Below, in pieces: positions 9,801 through 16,871 of a stretch of 64,000 bases of DNA. This DNA comes from VXPQ01 sp964608315 (GTDB taxonomy: Bacteria > Bacteroidota > Rhodothermia > Rhodothermales > VXPQ01): contig CAZSNF010000018.1 in the NCBI GenBank assembly GCA_964608315.1, positions 11,595 to 75,594 on the forward strand, given 5' to 3'. The number at the start of each line of letters is the position of its first letter. Position 1 is the stretch's first letter. The position numbers and the translations under genes are program-made. Below the pieces are notes generated by a model. The model had not been told where the DNA came from. It ran no database searches and worked only from the letters and a program-made list of their open reading frames with translations.

Positions 9801-10134
9801 GCGCCGTACGCGGGTCGGGATCCGGCAACTCCCGGTTCCGCTCAGCCATCATGGAATGCGGCTGGAAAGCATTGAAATAGAGGTGGTAGAACACGCGGGA
9901 GAGCGTGTCCGGAGAGGTGTTGGCATACGTAAGGCGCTGACGACCCTCTATGGCGTGCCGGTCCGGATGGACGGTAACGTCCATGTCGTACTGGACGATG
10001 GTTGTCTGCCCAGCTGGATTCGCTTCGGGGCGGGACGTCGAGGAGACGGGTTCCGCTGCCTGGCGGGTTTGTCCGCTCGTCGCCAGCGGCAAGCAAGCGA
10101 ACAACAGCAGCGCGACGTATCGAATGCACATCAT
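6880..10134 (-). CDS. M1 family metallopeptidase with a long C-terminal, possibly beta-barrel, extension
   Basis: A 1084-residue exported zinc aminopeptidase-like protein. The signal peptide is MMCIRYVALLLFACLPLATSG. The M1 catalytic domain shows HEVAHMWFYG (zinc-binding HExxH) followed by the third ligand in WMDEGFTSYATREAL. The exopeptidase GxMEN-type motif appears as GGMEYP. After about residue 620 the protein continues for more than 400 residues of alternating aromatic/polar strands (for example VQFRGAYALTG, FAFRWVFGVQL) ending in RLPWD, which resembles an outer-membrane barrel or a surface domain. That is inference. A related architecture occurs in other Bacteroidota. Confidence 0.9.
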   Translation of the reverse strand: MMCIRYVALLLFACLPLATSGQTRQAAEPVSSTSRPEANPAGQTTIVQYDMDVTVHPDRHAIEGRQRLTYANTSPDTLSRVFYHLYFNAFQPHSMMAERNRELPDPDPRTAPRIFDLGPDEIGYHRIESLTQDGEPVSHHAFDTVLEVTLARPLPPGGQAVFDMTFVSQIPLQTRRSGRDSREGIDYSMTQWYPKLAQYDARGWHADPYVGREFYAPFGTFDVRITLPSEYIVGATGTLRNPEEVGHGYASDSLNTDAPAAQSDSLTWRFYAENVHDFAWSADPDYIHDVLETEAGYAIHLLYQPDVAEVWRTLHEAAPKIMAFFEARYGPYLYPQMTIAQGGDGGMEYPMITLVTGRRPPPSLHGVTAHEVAHMWFYGMIGSNEADYAWMDEGFTSYATREALAHLRGQPRPSHAGALVGILNMKRLGLFEPLNTPSDWFDTNAAYGVASYSGGEMMLDMLGYVISDSLRDRFLLEYHRQYAFRHAGPHDVERVAEQVSGIHLDWYFQQFGDANRELDYAIRRFRSNPHGTEWRATMTLKRHGRAVMPIDLQITLADGSVQWVHIPLGVMRGHKPVPEDWIVAEPWPWTSPEYALDVMLPVRPRRAEIDPYLRTPESNRLDNTTGRTREYSFLQPPAPNIRRFDVGWRPLVQYAQHWGPGIGVQFRGAYALTGETQKKAVTIWPQVLFSSGEKPDVARRLAQDESPEFHALNGVDYNFSRSEEYLKGYLINLSGWAEKQLGIYRTGLEVSFSDPDDLLRKRSRRYATGARMHFQSNDRANVWNTSGAWMQDVVSVYGRMRGTSDWYRYVFFAEFGRWFAEADEWFPGFTERGEWSPRFAEADEESERWYSANRVSMDLSLGAPVGPFTGSVRLFAGAGSNDLSPDKLFRFGGVSIEEQWSDAAYRNVEALFEEPLADANWVAFGAPGPVAYMRQEKPYASHRHADDHDGHETSRAAEEPFFLGVTEMVAFSARLLTPRLQGPPLLRPLRLELFMGTGYVGDLSKKERDERRKRTLMDAGLGVRYDLNRLRGFDRWIKQSDVLSDLVLVARFPLWANDYEYADSDKAFAFRWVFGVQLDRLPWD

Positions 10135-10174
10135 GACGTCATAACACCAATAAAACGGAACGAACGGGCGTAAA

Positions 10175-10324
10175 TCAGGAAGCGTCGGAGCGTAAATCGT
10201 ACAAAAATACGTATGCCCCCTGCAGGCGCTTGTTCCTGAACAGGAAACGCCGCGCTCGCCGTTGCGTTAAGAATACGCTGGTCAAAACCGCTTTGCTCAG
10301 TGCGCCGCGCATTGTATCCTTCAT
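10175..10324 (-). CDS. Possible 49-residue basic small protein
   Basis: Reads MKDTMRGALSKAVLTSVFLT, then a basic RRARRFLFRNKR core, ending in DLRSDAS. Support comes mainly from the start: on this strand AGGAGG sits 7 bases before the ATG, one of the better Shine-Dalgarno sites in the window. The gene lies in the interval between the M1 peptidase (downstream, same strand) and the divergent HU-like gene, whose GTG is 19 bases away, so the two would share a control region. I recognise no family. It could be spurious. Confidence 0.42.
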   Translation of the reverse strand: MKDTMRGALSKAVLTSVFLTQRRARRFLFRNKRLQGAYVFLYDLRSDAS

Positions 10325-10343
10325 GAAATAACCTCCTACGACG

Positions 10344-10664
10344 GTGACGAAATCAGATATTGTCGAACGAATCGCCACGGGCACCGGAATGACCCGCATC
10401 GAAACAGAGGCGGTCATCAACGGCTTCATGGCCTGTGTTTCAGATGCTCTTGCGTCGGGAGAGGGCGTCGAACTTCGGGGGTTCGGAACCTTTCACGTGC
10501 AGCGCCGGCGACCCCGCAAGGCGCGCAATCCGCGCACGAACGAGGAAATTCCGGTGGCGGCGCGTTACATGCCGATGTTTCGTCCTTCCAGGAGTTTGCG
10601 AGATCGGGTGGATACGGCGGTCAAAAATAGCCTTGAAAGCGAGACCGGGCTGTCCGATGCCTAA
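10344..10664 (+). CDS. HU/IHF family DNA-binding protein
   Basis: A 106-residue histone-like protein. It begins MTKSDIVERIATGTGMTRIE (dimerisation helices), then VELRGFGTFHVQRRRPRKARNPRTNEEIPV, the beta-arm motif (GFGxF, RxARNPxT) that inserts into the DNA minor groove. It bends and compacts DNA as a dimer. The start is GTG at 10344; the frame has a stop 15 bases upstream and no ATG. The last 8 bases overlap the next gene. The length and C-terminal tail (ESETGLSDA) are slightly longer than HU of about 90 residues. Confidence 0.93.
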   Translation: MTKSDIVERIATGTGMTRIETEAVINGFMACVSDALASGEGVELRGFGTFHVQRRRPRKARNPRTNEEIPVAARYMPMFRPSRSLRDRVDTAVKNSLESETGLSDA

Positions 10665-11553
10665 CGTTTTTTGCATGGATTGCGGCGCCCGGATGGCCGG
10701 AGGCGCCGCCCGGTGCGAATTATGCGGATGGGCGCCTTCCGAATCCGCCGCCGAGACGCTCTTCGTTGCAGCCCCTGCGGCGGACGAATCGGAAAAAGGA
10801 TCTCTTGGCGTCCGGGTGGCTATTCTTATATGTATTCCTGTGCTGATTGTGATCGCCCTGTTTATGATCAGCGAGATGTCCACTCGGCAGGCCCGGCCTG
10901 ATACGGCGTCTGTGGCCGACATGCCCGCCGAAATGCGCAGCGCCGCCGTTATCGACGAGTTCGAATCCATTCCTGTCGCTGTCCAGCATGCTCCCGCGGC
11001 GGATTCGCTCCGGGAAATTATGCAGTCCGGGGACGAAACGCTTGCTCTTGGAGCGCAGCGGGAACTGGTTCGTTTTCTGGCCGAGATCGGACGTGCAGAC
11101 CTTGCCGCCATTGAGCAGCAGCGCCTGGCCCGCCGCACCGACGCGACGACCGACTGGCGCTATGCAGGCGGACTTTTGTACGCCTGGATGGAAGCCGTCT
11201 ACAACGAGCGCAAAACCGATGTGGCGTTGCTGGCTATCGAAGCGCTCGGGAAGGTGCTTGCCGAAAACCCGGACGACGTGGATGTTCGCGCCGACCTGGG
11301 CTGGGCCTATCAGTACGATCCGCAAAATCCCATGGAAGCGATCCGGCAAACGAATCTGGCCCTCGAGCAGGACCCGGATCACCTCGCCGCCAATTACAAC
11401 CGGGCCGTTTTTTTGCTGCGCATCAACCGAATCCAGGAAGCGCTGGAGCAGTTCGAGCGGGTCGTTGCGCTGGCTGAAGACGGTTCTGCATACCATCGGC
11501 AAGCCCAGGCCTGGATCCGCGCCATCCGCCAGAATGCGGAAAATTCCTTATAG
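10657..11553 (+). CDS. Zinc-ribbon membrane protein with C-terminal TPR repeats
   Basis: A 298-residue protein. The N-terminus has a CxxC-CxxC zinc ribbon (FCMDCGARM and CELCGW). One transmembrane helix follows near residues 50-72 (VRVAILICIPVLIVIALFMI). From about residue 180 there are TPR-like helices, including NPDDVDVRADLGWAYQY, NPMEAIRQTNLALEQDP and HLAANYNRAVFLLRINRIQEALEQF. It is probably a membrane-anchored scaffold; the partner is unknown. The ATG overlaps the HU-like gene by 8 bases, so the two form an operon. A remnant of the interspersed repeat follows directly. Confidence 0.8.
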   Translation: MPNVFCMDCGARMAGGAARCELCGWAPSESAAETLFVAAPAADESEKGSLGVRVAILICIPVLIVIALFMISEMSTRQARPDTASVADMPAEMRSAAVIDEFESIPVAVQHAPAADSLREIMQSGDETLALGAQRELVRFLAEIGRADLAAIEQQRLARRTDATTDWRYAGGLLYAWMEAVYNERKTDVALLAIEALGKVLAENPDDVDVRADLGWAYQYDPQNPMEAIRQTNLALEQDPDHLAANYNRAVFLLRINRIQEALEQFERVVALAEDGSAYHRQAQAWIRAIRQNAENSL

Positions 11554-11554
11554 G

Positions 11555-11625
11555 ATACGCTGATCAGAGGTTTCTTAAATCTGCAAAGTTCAGAGGCTGC
11601 GAGGGGCGCTTCCCTCTGTGCCAAC
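11555..11625. repeat. Remnant of the interspersed element
   Basis: Starts GGATACGCTGATCAGAGG, then AAATCTGCAAAGTTCAGAGGCTGCGAGGGGCGC, which is the right-hand end of the family read in reverse. The rest of the 11554-11814 interval is non-coding as far as I can tell. Confidence 0.6.
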
Positions 11626-11814
11626 AAAAGGTGGGACACACTCGTACACTAATTAGCGAACATATATCGGGTTTCTGTCGTCGTCTGTGGCGGTGCGATT
11701 TCGTTTGACTTTTTCACCATCCCGTGAAGTCGCCATGGAATCGAAAGATTTTTCTCACCCGCCTGGTTCGTCGGAGTATCCTTCGACGGAAGCGGTAGCG
11801 CCGGCGAGGCGGTT

Positions 11815-12600
11815 TTGATCAGAGTATTCTATAACGTGTCGCCGTCCGGTCCGTCGCATGGGGCGATTTGCGGTTTCGTCCTGATTTTATGCGCCGCCGC
11901 ACTGTTCGCGGGGTGCCGCCGCTCGCCGCCCGGGGACGTTCTCAGCGTGTACGCCGCCGCGTCGCTGACGGATGTAATGGAAGCCTTTGCGGACACGTTT
12001 CAGGTTGCGACGGGCATGCCGGCGACGGTAAACGTGGCGGGCAGTTCGCTTCTGGCGCGGCAGATCGAGCGGGGGGCCGCCGCCGACTTGTTCGTTTCCG
12101 CGCACCCGGACTGGACGGACTATTTGCATGCGACGGAGCGCATTCTGGCGCCCGTCGAACTGCCTGTCGCCAACCGGCTCGTACAGGTTCGGCGGCGGGA
12201 CGGAGGCGGCTCCGCAAACGAGCGCATTGCGCTGGCCGATCCAGACCATGCGCCGGCGGGGATGTACGCCCGCGAGGCCTTGCTTTGCGAAGGGACGTGG
12301 GCGGCGCTGAAGCCTCGGCTTGTTCCCGCGCTTGACGTGCGCGCGGCGGTGGCGGCGGTGGAAGCCGGCGCAGCGGGAGCGGCCATTGCCTATGCCTCCG
12401 ACGCCGCCATGGCGCCGGAATTACAGGCGGAGGAGGTGGTTTCGGAGGCGTGTCGTCCCCGGATACGGTACACGGCGGCGGTGGTGCAGGGGAGCGCGCT
12501 GCGGGAAGACGCCCGGCGCTTTCTGGCCTTGTTGCGGGACCCGGCGGCGGCGCGCGTGTGGCGACGGTTCGGATTCGGATTTTGGGAGGATACGCCCTGA
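11815..12600 (+). CDS. modA: Molybdate ABC transporter substrate-binding lipoprotein ModA
   Basis: A 261-residue type II periplasmic binding protein for molybdate or tungstate. The N-terminal hydrophobic helix ends in a lipobox (ALFAGC). Family motifs are SVYAAASLTDVMEAFADTF, VNVAGSSLLARQIERGAAADLFVSA and the C-terminal half around AAVEAGAAGAAIAYASDA. The frame offers TTG at 11815 or GTG at 11836 and no ATG before the signal helix, so the start is uncertain. The expected partner modB is 1.3 kb away on the opposite strand, and no modC is visible. Confidence 0.9.
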   Translation: MIRVFYNVSPSGPSHGAICGFVLILCAAALFAGCRRSPPGDVLSVYAAASLTDVMEAFADTFQVATGMPATVNVAGSSLLARQIERGAAADLFVSAHPDWTDYLHATERILAPVELPVANRLVQVRRRDGGGSANERIALADPDHAPAGMYAREALLCEGTWAALKPRLVPALDVRAAVAAVEAGAAGAAIAYASDAAMAPELQAEEVVSEACRPRIRYTAAVVQGSALREDARRFLALLRDPAAARVWRRFGFGFWEDTP

Positions 12601-12613
12601 ACCGGATCAGCGC

Positions 12614-13027
12614 CTACTTCTTCATCTGCTTGAGGAAGTCCTCCCAGTCGCCATCGTTCAGGCCGGACGCCCTGGAGTAATCCTGAATCATGCGGATCAA
12701 ATCCTGTCCGCCCCCGCGTTCGAGCACATACTTCGGTTTCAGGTTCACCGCTTCGGGCAATCCCTGCGCTTCCGCCCGGTAAAGCCATTTCTGGCCTTCT
12801 TCGAGGAAGTCGTCGTCCTTTTTCGCCACCATGCACTTGCACAACAGAAACATGCCCAGTTTTAATTGCGCGCCGGCATGATTTTGTCTGGCGGCCTGCC
12901 GGAACCAGGCTATCGCTTTCGAAAAGTCCTTCGGTACGCCTACCCCCTTGACGTACATATTGCCCAATCTGTACTGGGCCAGGGCGTCTCCCTGTTTTGC
13001 GGCTTTTTTAATGGCGTCTGCGTTCAT
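12614..13027 (-). CDS. Sel1-like repeat protein
   Basis: A 137-residue protein with Sel1/TPR-like helical repeats: DALAQYRLGNMYVKGVGVPKDFSKAIAWFRQAA, then HAGAQLKLGMFLL and a third degenerate unit around GQKWLYRAEAQGLPEA. No signal peptide, so probably a small cytoplasmic adaptor. It converges with modA (13 bases between stops), and the truncated interspersed repeat starts 10 bases upstream of its start codon. Function unknown. Confidence 0.82.
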   Translation of the reverse strand: MNADAIKKAAKQGDALAQYRLGNMYVKGVGVPKDFSKAIAWFRQAARQNHAGAQLKLGMFLLCKCMVAKKDDDFLEEGQKWLYRAEAQGLPEAVNLKPKYVLERGGGQDLIRMIQDYSRASGLNDGDWEDFLKQMKK

Positions 13028-13037
13028 GAGAATTCAA

Positions 13038-13110
13038 GGATACTCTGATTAAGTGGGCGCAGATCAGGGGCTTGCGAGGGGGGCGCTGGCAAGGAATGAC
13101 GAAGCAGCGA
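13038..13110. repeat. Truncated copy of the interspersed element
   Basis: Begins GGATACTCTGATTAAG, continues through CTTGCGAGGGGGGCGC and GGCAAGGAATGACGAAGCAG, the right arm of the family in reverse orientation, then stops before the TPM gene's stop codon at 13116. Confidence 0.75.
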
Positions 13111-13115
13111 GGCCT

Positions 13116-13769
13116 TTACTCCATTCGAAGCGCGTCGGATAATTCGTTGGCGTCGTCGTCGCGGCGCTCGACCTGGCTGCTTTCAAGAAGGTCGCCGCAC
13201 ATTCGAATGGCCTCGATCAGGCCGTCCGCGAAACACCCGCCTCGCACCCCGTCCCGGATACGGGCCACGATATCCGTCCAGTCGTCTGCGGATACCTGTG
13301 CGTTAATCCCTGCATCTCCCAGCACTTCAATGCGATGCTCCCAGAGCGATATAAAGATCAGTACGCCGGTGCGTTCCCGCGTGGCGAACACCTCTTCCTC
13401 CACGAAAGCCTTCATGGCCCGCCGGTGTACGCTCCGCGTCAGCCAGGCGGAGCCTGCCAGCATCCGTCCGATCGGCGGCGCAAAAGCGCTCAACGCTCCT
13501 CCAGCTATCCCCGACGCCAGCGCCAGCGAGGCGGCGCCCCATCCCGTATGGAGCCAGGCCAGTCCCCATCCTTCGTAGAACCGGAATATCGCCGCCGTAA
13601 AAGCCAGCGCCAGCGCAGCGGCAATGCCCGCGCCTTTCCATACGATTCCCTCGTACGTATCGCTGCGCCGGACGACATACGGGACGATTTCGCCCGACGT
13701 ACGGCCCTCCGCTTCGGCTACCGCCTGCCGGATGCGTTCGAGGTCTTCCTTTGATAGCCGCTCTTTCAT
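13116..13769 (-). CDS. TPM domain membrane protein
   Basis: A 217-residue protein. The N-terminal LSKEDLERIRQAVAEAEGRTSGEIVPYVVRRS is typical of the TPM (TLP18.3/Psb32/MOLO-1) fold. Two hydrophobic helices (about residues 45-65 and 75-100) and a second TPM-like half follow: RERTGVLIFISLWEHRIEVLGDAGIN and a helical DGVRGGCFADGLIEAI. It resembles the YgcG/DUF2207-related membrane TPM proteins; function unknown. I use the ATG at 13769; the frame open to 14108 overlaps modB and is not credible. It sits 109 bases downstream of modB on the same strand. Confidence 0.82.
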   Translation of the reverse strand: MKERLSKEDLERIRQAVAEAEGRTSGEIVPYVVRRSDTYEGIVWKGAGIAAALALAFTAAIFRFYEGWGLAWLHTGWGAASLALASGIAGGALSAFAPPIGRMLAGSAWLTRSVHRRAMKAFVEEEVFATRERTGVLIFISLWEHRIEVLGDAGINAQVSADDWTDIVARIRDGVRGGCFADGLIEAIRMCGDLLESSQVERRDDDANELSDALRME

Positions 13770-13878
13770 AGTGCGTTTGTTATGAGGCTTCGCTGCTTGC
13801 AGCGGGGCATCCTTTATTTGGGCGGACGTCGGCGGGAACGCGCAGAGCACGTACAAACCCGCAAGGGCCGCCGGTCTG

Positions 13879-14616
13879 TCAGGCGCCTGGACGATCCGCC
13901 CGGCTCGGCAAACGCCGCCGCAACGCGGCGTGCGCCGCAAGGCTGGCGGCGGACAACAGGACCGCCACCAGAACGAGCCGCAGCGCCGCATGTTCGCCGC
14001 CCATACGATGTATTTCGGTAAAGATAGCCAATGGAAGCGTACGCGTTTCAGACGGAATGTTGCCCGCCAGCACAATGGTGGCCCCGAATTCGCCGAGCGC
14101 CCGCGCAAAGGCTATCACGACGCCCGCCGCGATAGCCCGCCCCGCGAGCGGCGCCGTAACATACCGAAAAACAGCGGTCCGCGTACCGCCGTATACGTAT
14201 CCGGCCTCTTCCCAGGAGGGATCGACCTGTTCGAAGCCGACGCGCATGGTTTGCACCATCAGCGGAAACGCCACGACGCCCGCCGCCACGGCGGCTCCGA
14301 ACCATCCGAAGGCGATGCGCAGTCCGAAGGCGGATTCCAGCCAGCCCCCGATCGCCGATTCCGGGCTCAGCAGAATGAGCAATAACCACCCCGTCACGAC
14401 CGGCGGAAGCACCAGCGGCAACTGCACGAGATTCTCTGCGACGAACGCCATTGGCAGCCGGTTTCGGGCGAGCAGATACGCCAGCGCCACCCCGATCGGC
14501 GCCGTGATCAGCACCGCAACCGCCGCTACGCGCAGCGAAAGCCCGACCGCCTCCCATTCGGCCAGCGTGAGCATGGCTCCGGGGAAAACCTGTTCTGTCA
14601 AAAGAAGCGGGCCCAT
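13879..14616 (-). CDS. modB: Molybdate ABC transporter permease ModB
   Basis: A 245-residue inner-membrane permease with about five transmembrane helices. The family EAA loop that contacts the ATPase is EEAGYVYGGTRTAVFRYVTAPL. Other matches are VQLPLVLPPVVTGWLLL, FPLMVQTMRVGFEQVDPSWEEAG and ALGEFGATIVLAGNIP. It partners ModA; the ATPase ModC is not seen nearby. I chose the ATG at 14616 because the longer frame to 14658 runs through a 30-bp palindrome that looks like an operator. Confidence 0.9.
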   Translation of the reverse strand: MGPLLLTEQVFPGAMLTLAEWEAVGLSLRVAAVAVLITAPIGVALAYLLARNRLPMAFVAENLVQLPLVLPPVVTGWLLLILLSPESAIGGWLESAFGLRIAFGWFGAAVAAGVVAFPLMVQTMRVGFEQVDPSWEEAGYVYGGTRTAVFRYVTAPLAGRAIAAGVVIAFARALGEFGATIVLAGNIPSETRTLPLAIFTEIHRMGGEHAALRLVLVAVLLSAASLAAHAALRRRLPSRADRPGA

Positions 14617-14627
14617 TGCGGCGCATT

Positions 14628-14657
14628 TGCAATACATTGTATGTACATTGTATTGCA
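14628..14657. promoter_or_regulatory. 30-bp near-perfect palindrome upstream of modB (possible operator)
   Basis: The outer arms TGCAATACA and TGTATTGCA are perfectly complementary; inner TGTA and TACA also pair. Only one position pair breaks symmetry. It ends 11 bases before the modB ATG. Position and symmetry suggest a repressor site, perhaps for a molybdate-responsive regulator, but it is not the enterobacterial ModE consensus (CGnTATATA type). Confidence 0.6.
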
Positions 14658-14663
14658 TTCGTA

Positions 14664-15017
14664 TTACATGAATCCCAGTTCGAGGCGGGCTTCCTCGGAC
14701 ATCATGTCGGGCGTGAAAGGCGGATCGAAGGTCAGAACCACCGTCGATTCGTCCACGTCCGGGAGCATGCCGATCGCCGCCTCGACTTGCTGAGGGAGCA
14801 CGTCGGCGACCGGGCAGTTCGGCGCGGTCAGGGTCATTCGGACAAAAACGGACCGGTTTTTCGCCTGGATTTCATAAATAAGCCCGAGGTCGTAGATATT
14901 TACCGGAATTTCCGGGTCGTAGATGCTTTTGAGCACCTCGACGACCTGGGCCTCAAGGTCCTGGGCCTGCTGCTTTCCTTCCTGCTCGTTTTGTTCGGTC
15001 GATGTCGTTTTTTCCAT
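14664..15017 (-). CDS. sufT: SufT-like metal-sulfur cluster assembly factor (DUF59/MIP18)
   Basis: A 117-residue protein with a polar N-terminal extension (about 20 residues rich in Glu and Gln), then the DUF59 fold: VVEVLKSIYDPEIPVNIYDLGLIYEI, TLTAPNCPVADVLP with the conserved Cys, and LTFDPPFTPDMMSEEARLELGF. Such proteins help deliver or mature Fe-S clusters. It is the last gene of the suf cluster, 48 bases beyond sufE and on the same strand, as in many Bacteroidota. Confidence 0.92.
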   Translation of the reverse strand: MEKTTSTEQNEQEGKQQAQDLEAQVVEVLKSIYDPEIPVNIYDLGLIYEIQAKNRSVFVRMTLTAPNCPVADVLPQQVEAAIGMLPDVDESTVVLTFDPPFTPDMMSEEARLELGFM

Positions 15018-15047
15018 GGGTCCGCCGGAAGGTGAAGCGATGATGAA

Positions 15048-15069
15048 GCATAGTGTTAACAGGCCCTAA
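15048..15069. repeat. 22-bp repeat at the sufE stop codon, shared with 36198-36219
   Basis: The 22 bases (core TGTTAACAGGCCCTAA) recur exactly, inverted, at 36198-36219, and contain one half of the 6861 palindrome. The sufE stop codon (complement of 15066-15068) lies inside. Confidence 0.75.
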
Positions 15070-15491
15070 TTCGAATGCATCTGCGCAAAGCGTTTGAGTT
15101 GCCGGACCATGGAGGCCAGGCCGTTTCTCCGCGTGGATGAAAGATGATCCTTCATGCCGATCTCGTCAAGAAATTCCAGATCGGTCTCGACAACGTCTTT
15201 CGGAGGTTGCCCGGACAGGACCCGGATCAACAGCGCCACGAGGCCCTTCGTAATGAGCGCATCGCTGTCGCCTTCGTAGAACACCCGTCCGTTTTTCATT
15301 TCCGGACGGATCCATACCTGGGCCTGGCAGCCGTGAATCCGGTACGCTTCGGTCTTGTACAGCGGGTCGAGCGGGGACAGGCCCTGTCCGATCTCGATGA
15401 GATATTCGTACTTTCCCATCCAGTCGTCGAAGAGGCCGAACTCTTCCACGATGTCCCGGGCGCGTTCCCGAATCGTTCCTTGTTCCGACAT
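15066..15491 (-). CDS. sufE: Cysteine desulfuration protein SufE
   Basis: A 141-residue sulfur acceptor. It accepts persulfide from SufS on its conserved Cys (HGCQAQVW, near residue 55) and passes it to SufB. Other family features are FDDWMGKYEYLIEIGQGL, DALITKGLVALLIRVLSG and the C-terminal SSTRRNGLASMVRQLK. The length is normal. It lies 49 bases downstream of sufS on the same strand. The stop codon is supplied by the short repeat at 15048-15069. Confidence 0.95.
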   Translation of the reverse strand: MSEQGTIRERARDIVEEFGLFDDWMGKYEYLIEIGQGLSPLDPLYKTEAYRIHGCQAQVWIRPEMKNGRVFYEGDSDALITKGLVALLIRVLSGQPPKDVVETDLEFLDEIGMKDHLSSTRRNGLASMVRQLKRFAQMHSN

Positions 15492-15540
15492 GTTCGCAGC
15501 GCAGGTTCCGGCGTTTAAGGATCCTTAGTCAGCGTATCCC

Positions 15541-16854
15541 TTAGCCGAGCATTTCCCGAACGCGCCGTACGCCGGCGGCCAGCGCGTCCGCTTCGTCGAA
15601 GGTGTTGTACAGGGCGAACGAAGCCCGCACGGTGCCCGGTATGCCGAACCGCCTCATCAGCGGCTGGGTGCAATGATGTCCCGTGCGCACCGCAATGCCC
15701 AATCTGTCCAGAATGGTTCCGGCGTCGTACGGGTGTATGTCGCCGATCAGAAAAGAAAGTACGCTTGCCTTGTCCGTTGCGGTTCCGATCAGGCGAACGC
15801 CTTCGATCTGCAGGAGTTGTTCGGTGGCGTAGTCGAGCAGGTCGCGTTCGTACGCCGCAATGCGGTCCTGGCCGATTCCTTCCAGAAAATCTATGGCTTC
15901 GGCGAACGCCAGCGCGTCGGCGATATTCGGCGTACCTGCTTCGAATTTGTGCGGCGGTTCGTTGTAAGTCGTTTGCTCGAACGTGACCGTTTCGATCATG
16001 TCGCCGCCGCCTTGCCAGGGCCCCATGGCTTTCAGATGCTCCGGTTTCGCATAGAGGACGCCGACGCCGGTAGGGCCGAACATCTTGTGCGAGGAGAGCG
16101 CATAGAAATCGCAGTCCAGATCCTGCACGTCTATTTTCATGTGGGGCGCTGCCTGCGCGCCGTCCACGAGGACCGGCACGCCCAGGTCGTGCGCCTGCCG
16201 GATCATGCGTTTCAGCGGATTGATCGTGCCGAGTGCGTTGGACACATGGCCAATGGCCAGCAGGCGGACGCGCTCGCCAAGCAGCCGCTCGAATTCTTCG
16301 TAGATAATTTCGCCGGCGTCCGATACGGGGATGGCCCGGACCCGCGCGCCCTGCGCTTCGCAAAGCATTTGCCACGGAACGATGTTCGAATGATGCTCCA
16401 TGTGCGAAACGAGCACCACATCGTCTTGCCCGACATGCAGGGGGCCGAACGAAGAGGCCACGAGGTTGACGCCTTCCGTAGCGCCCCGGGTGTATAATAC
16501 GGTGGATTCGGAGGGCGCATGGATGAAGGCGGCGGCCCGTTTGCGCGCCGCCTCGTAGGCGTCGGTGGCTTCCCGGCTCAGAAAATGCACGCCGCGATGC
16601 ACGTTGCTGTGTTCCGAGGAGTAGTACCGGACCAGCCGGTCGATGACTGCCTGGGGCTTCTGCGAACTGGCGGCGTTGTCCAGATAGACCAGCGGTTTTC
16701 CGTATACTTCGCGCCGGAGCGCCGGGAACAGGCCGCGCACCTCCGCGGGGTCGAATTTCCCCGGAATGTCTTGTATTGCGCCGGTGGCGTACATGGACGC
16801 TGCGTTCGTATCTGTGGTCAAGGGCAGGCGCCGCATGGCGACGGCGGCCCGCAT
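15541..16854 (-). CDS. sufS: Cysteine desulfurase SufS
   Basis: A PLP-dependent group II cysteine desulfurase that produces the SufE-bound persulfide. Motifs are YLDNAASSQKPQAVID, NVHRGVHFLSREATDAYE, VLYTRGATEGVNLVA, HMEHHSN, the PLP-binding lysine in ALSSHKMFGPTG and the active-site loop cysteine in VRTGHHCTQPLMRRF. From 16854 it has 437 residues; starts at 16836 and 16794 (417 residues, closest to usual size) are also possible. The frame open to 17340 overlaps sufD and should be ignored. Part of the sufBCDSE-T operon. Confidence 0.94.
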   Translation of the reverse strand: MRAAVAMRRLPLTTDTNAASMYATGAIQDIPGKFDPAEVRGLFPALRREVYGKPLVYLDNAASSQKPQAVIDRLVRYYSSEHSNVHRGVHFLSREATDAYEAARKRAAAFIHAPSESTVLYTRGATEGVNLVASSFGPLHVGQDDVVLVSHMEHHSNIVPWQMLCEAQGARVRAIPVSDAGEIIYEEFERLLGERVRLLAIGHVSNALGTINPLKRMIRQAHDLGVPVLVDGAQAAPHMKIDVQDLDCDFYALSSHKMFGPTGVGVLYAKPEHLKAMGPWQGGGDMIETVTFEQTTYNEPPHKFEAGTPNIADALAFAEAIDFLEGIGQDRIAAYERDLLDYATEQLLQIEGVRLIGTATDKASVLSFLIGDIHPYDAGTILDRLGIAVRTGHHCTQPLMRRFGIPGTVRASFALYNTFDEADALAAGVRRVREMLG

Positions 16855-16871
16855 CGTTGAATTTTCCGGCG

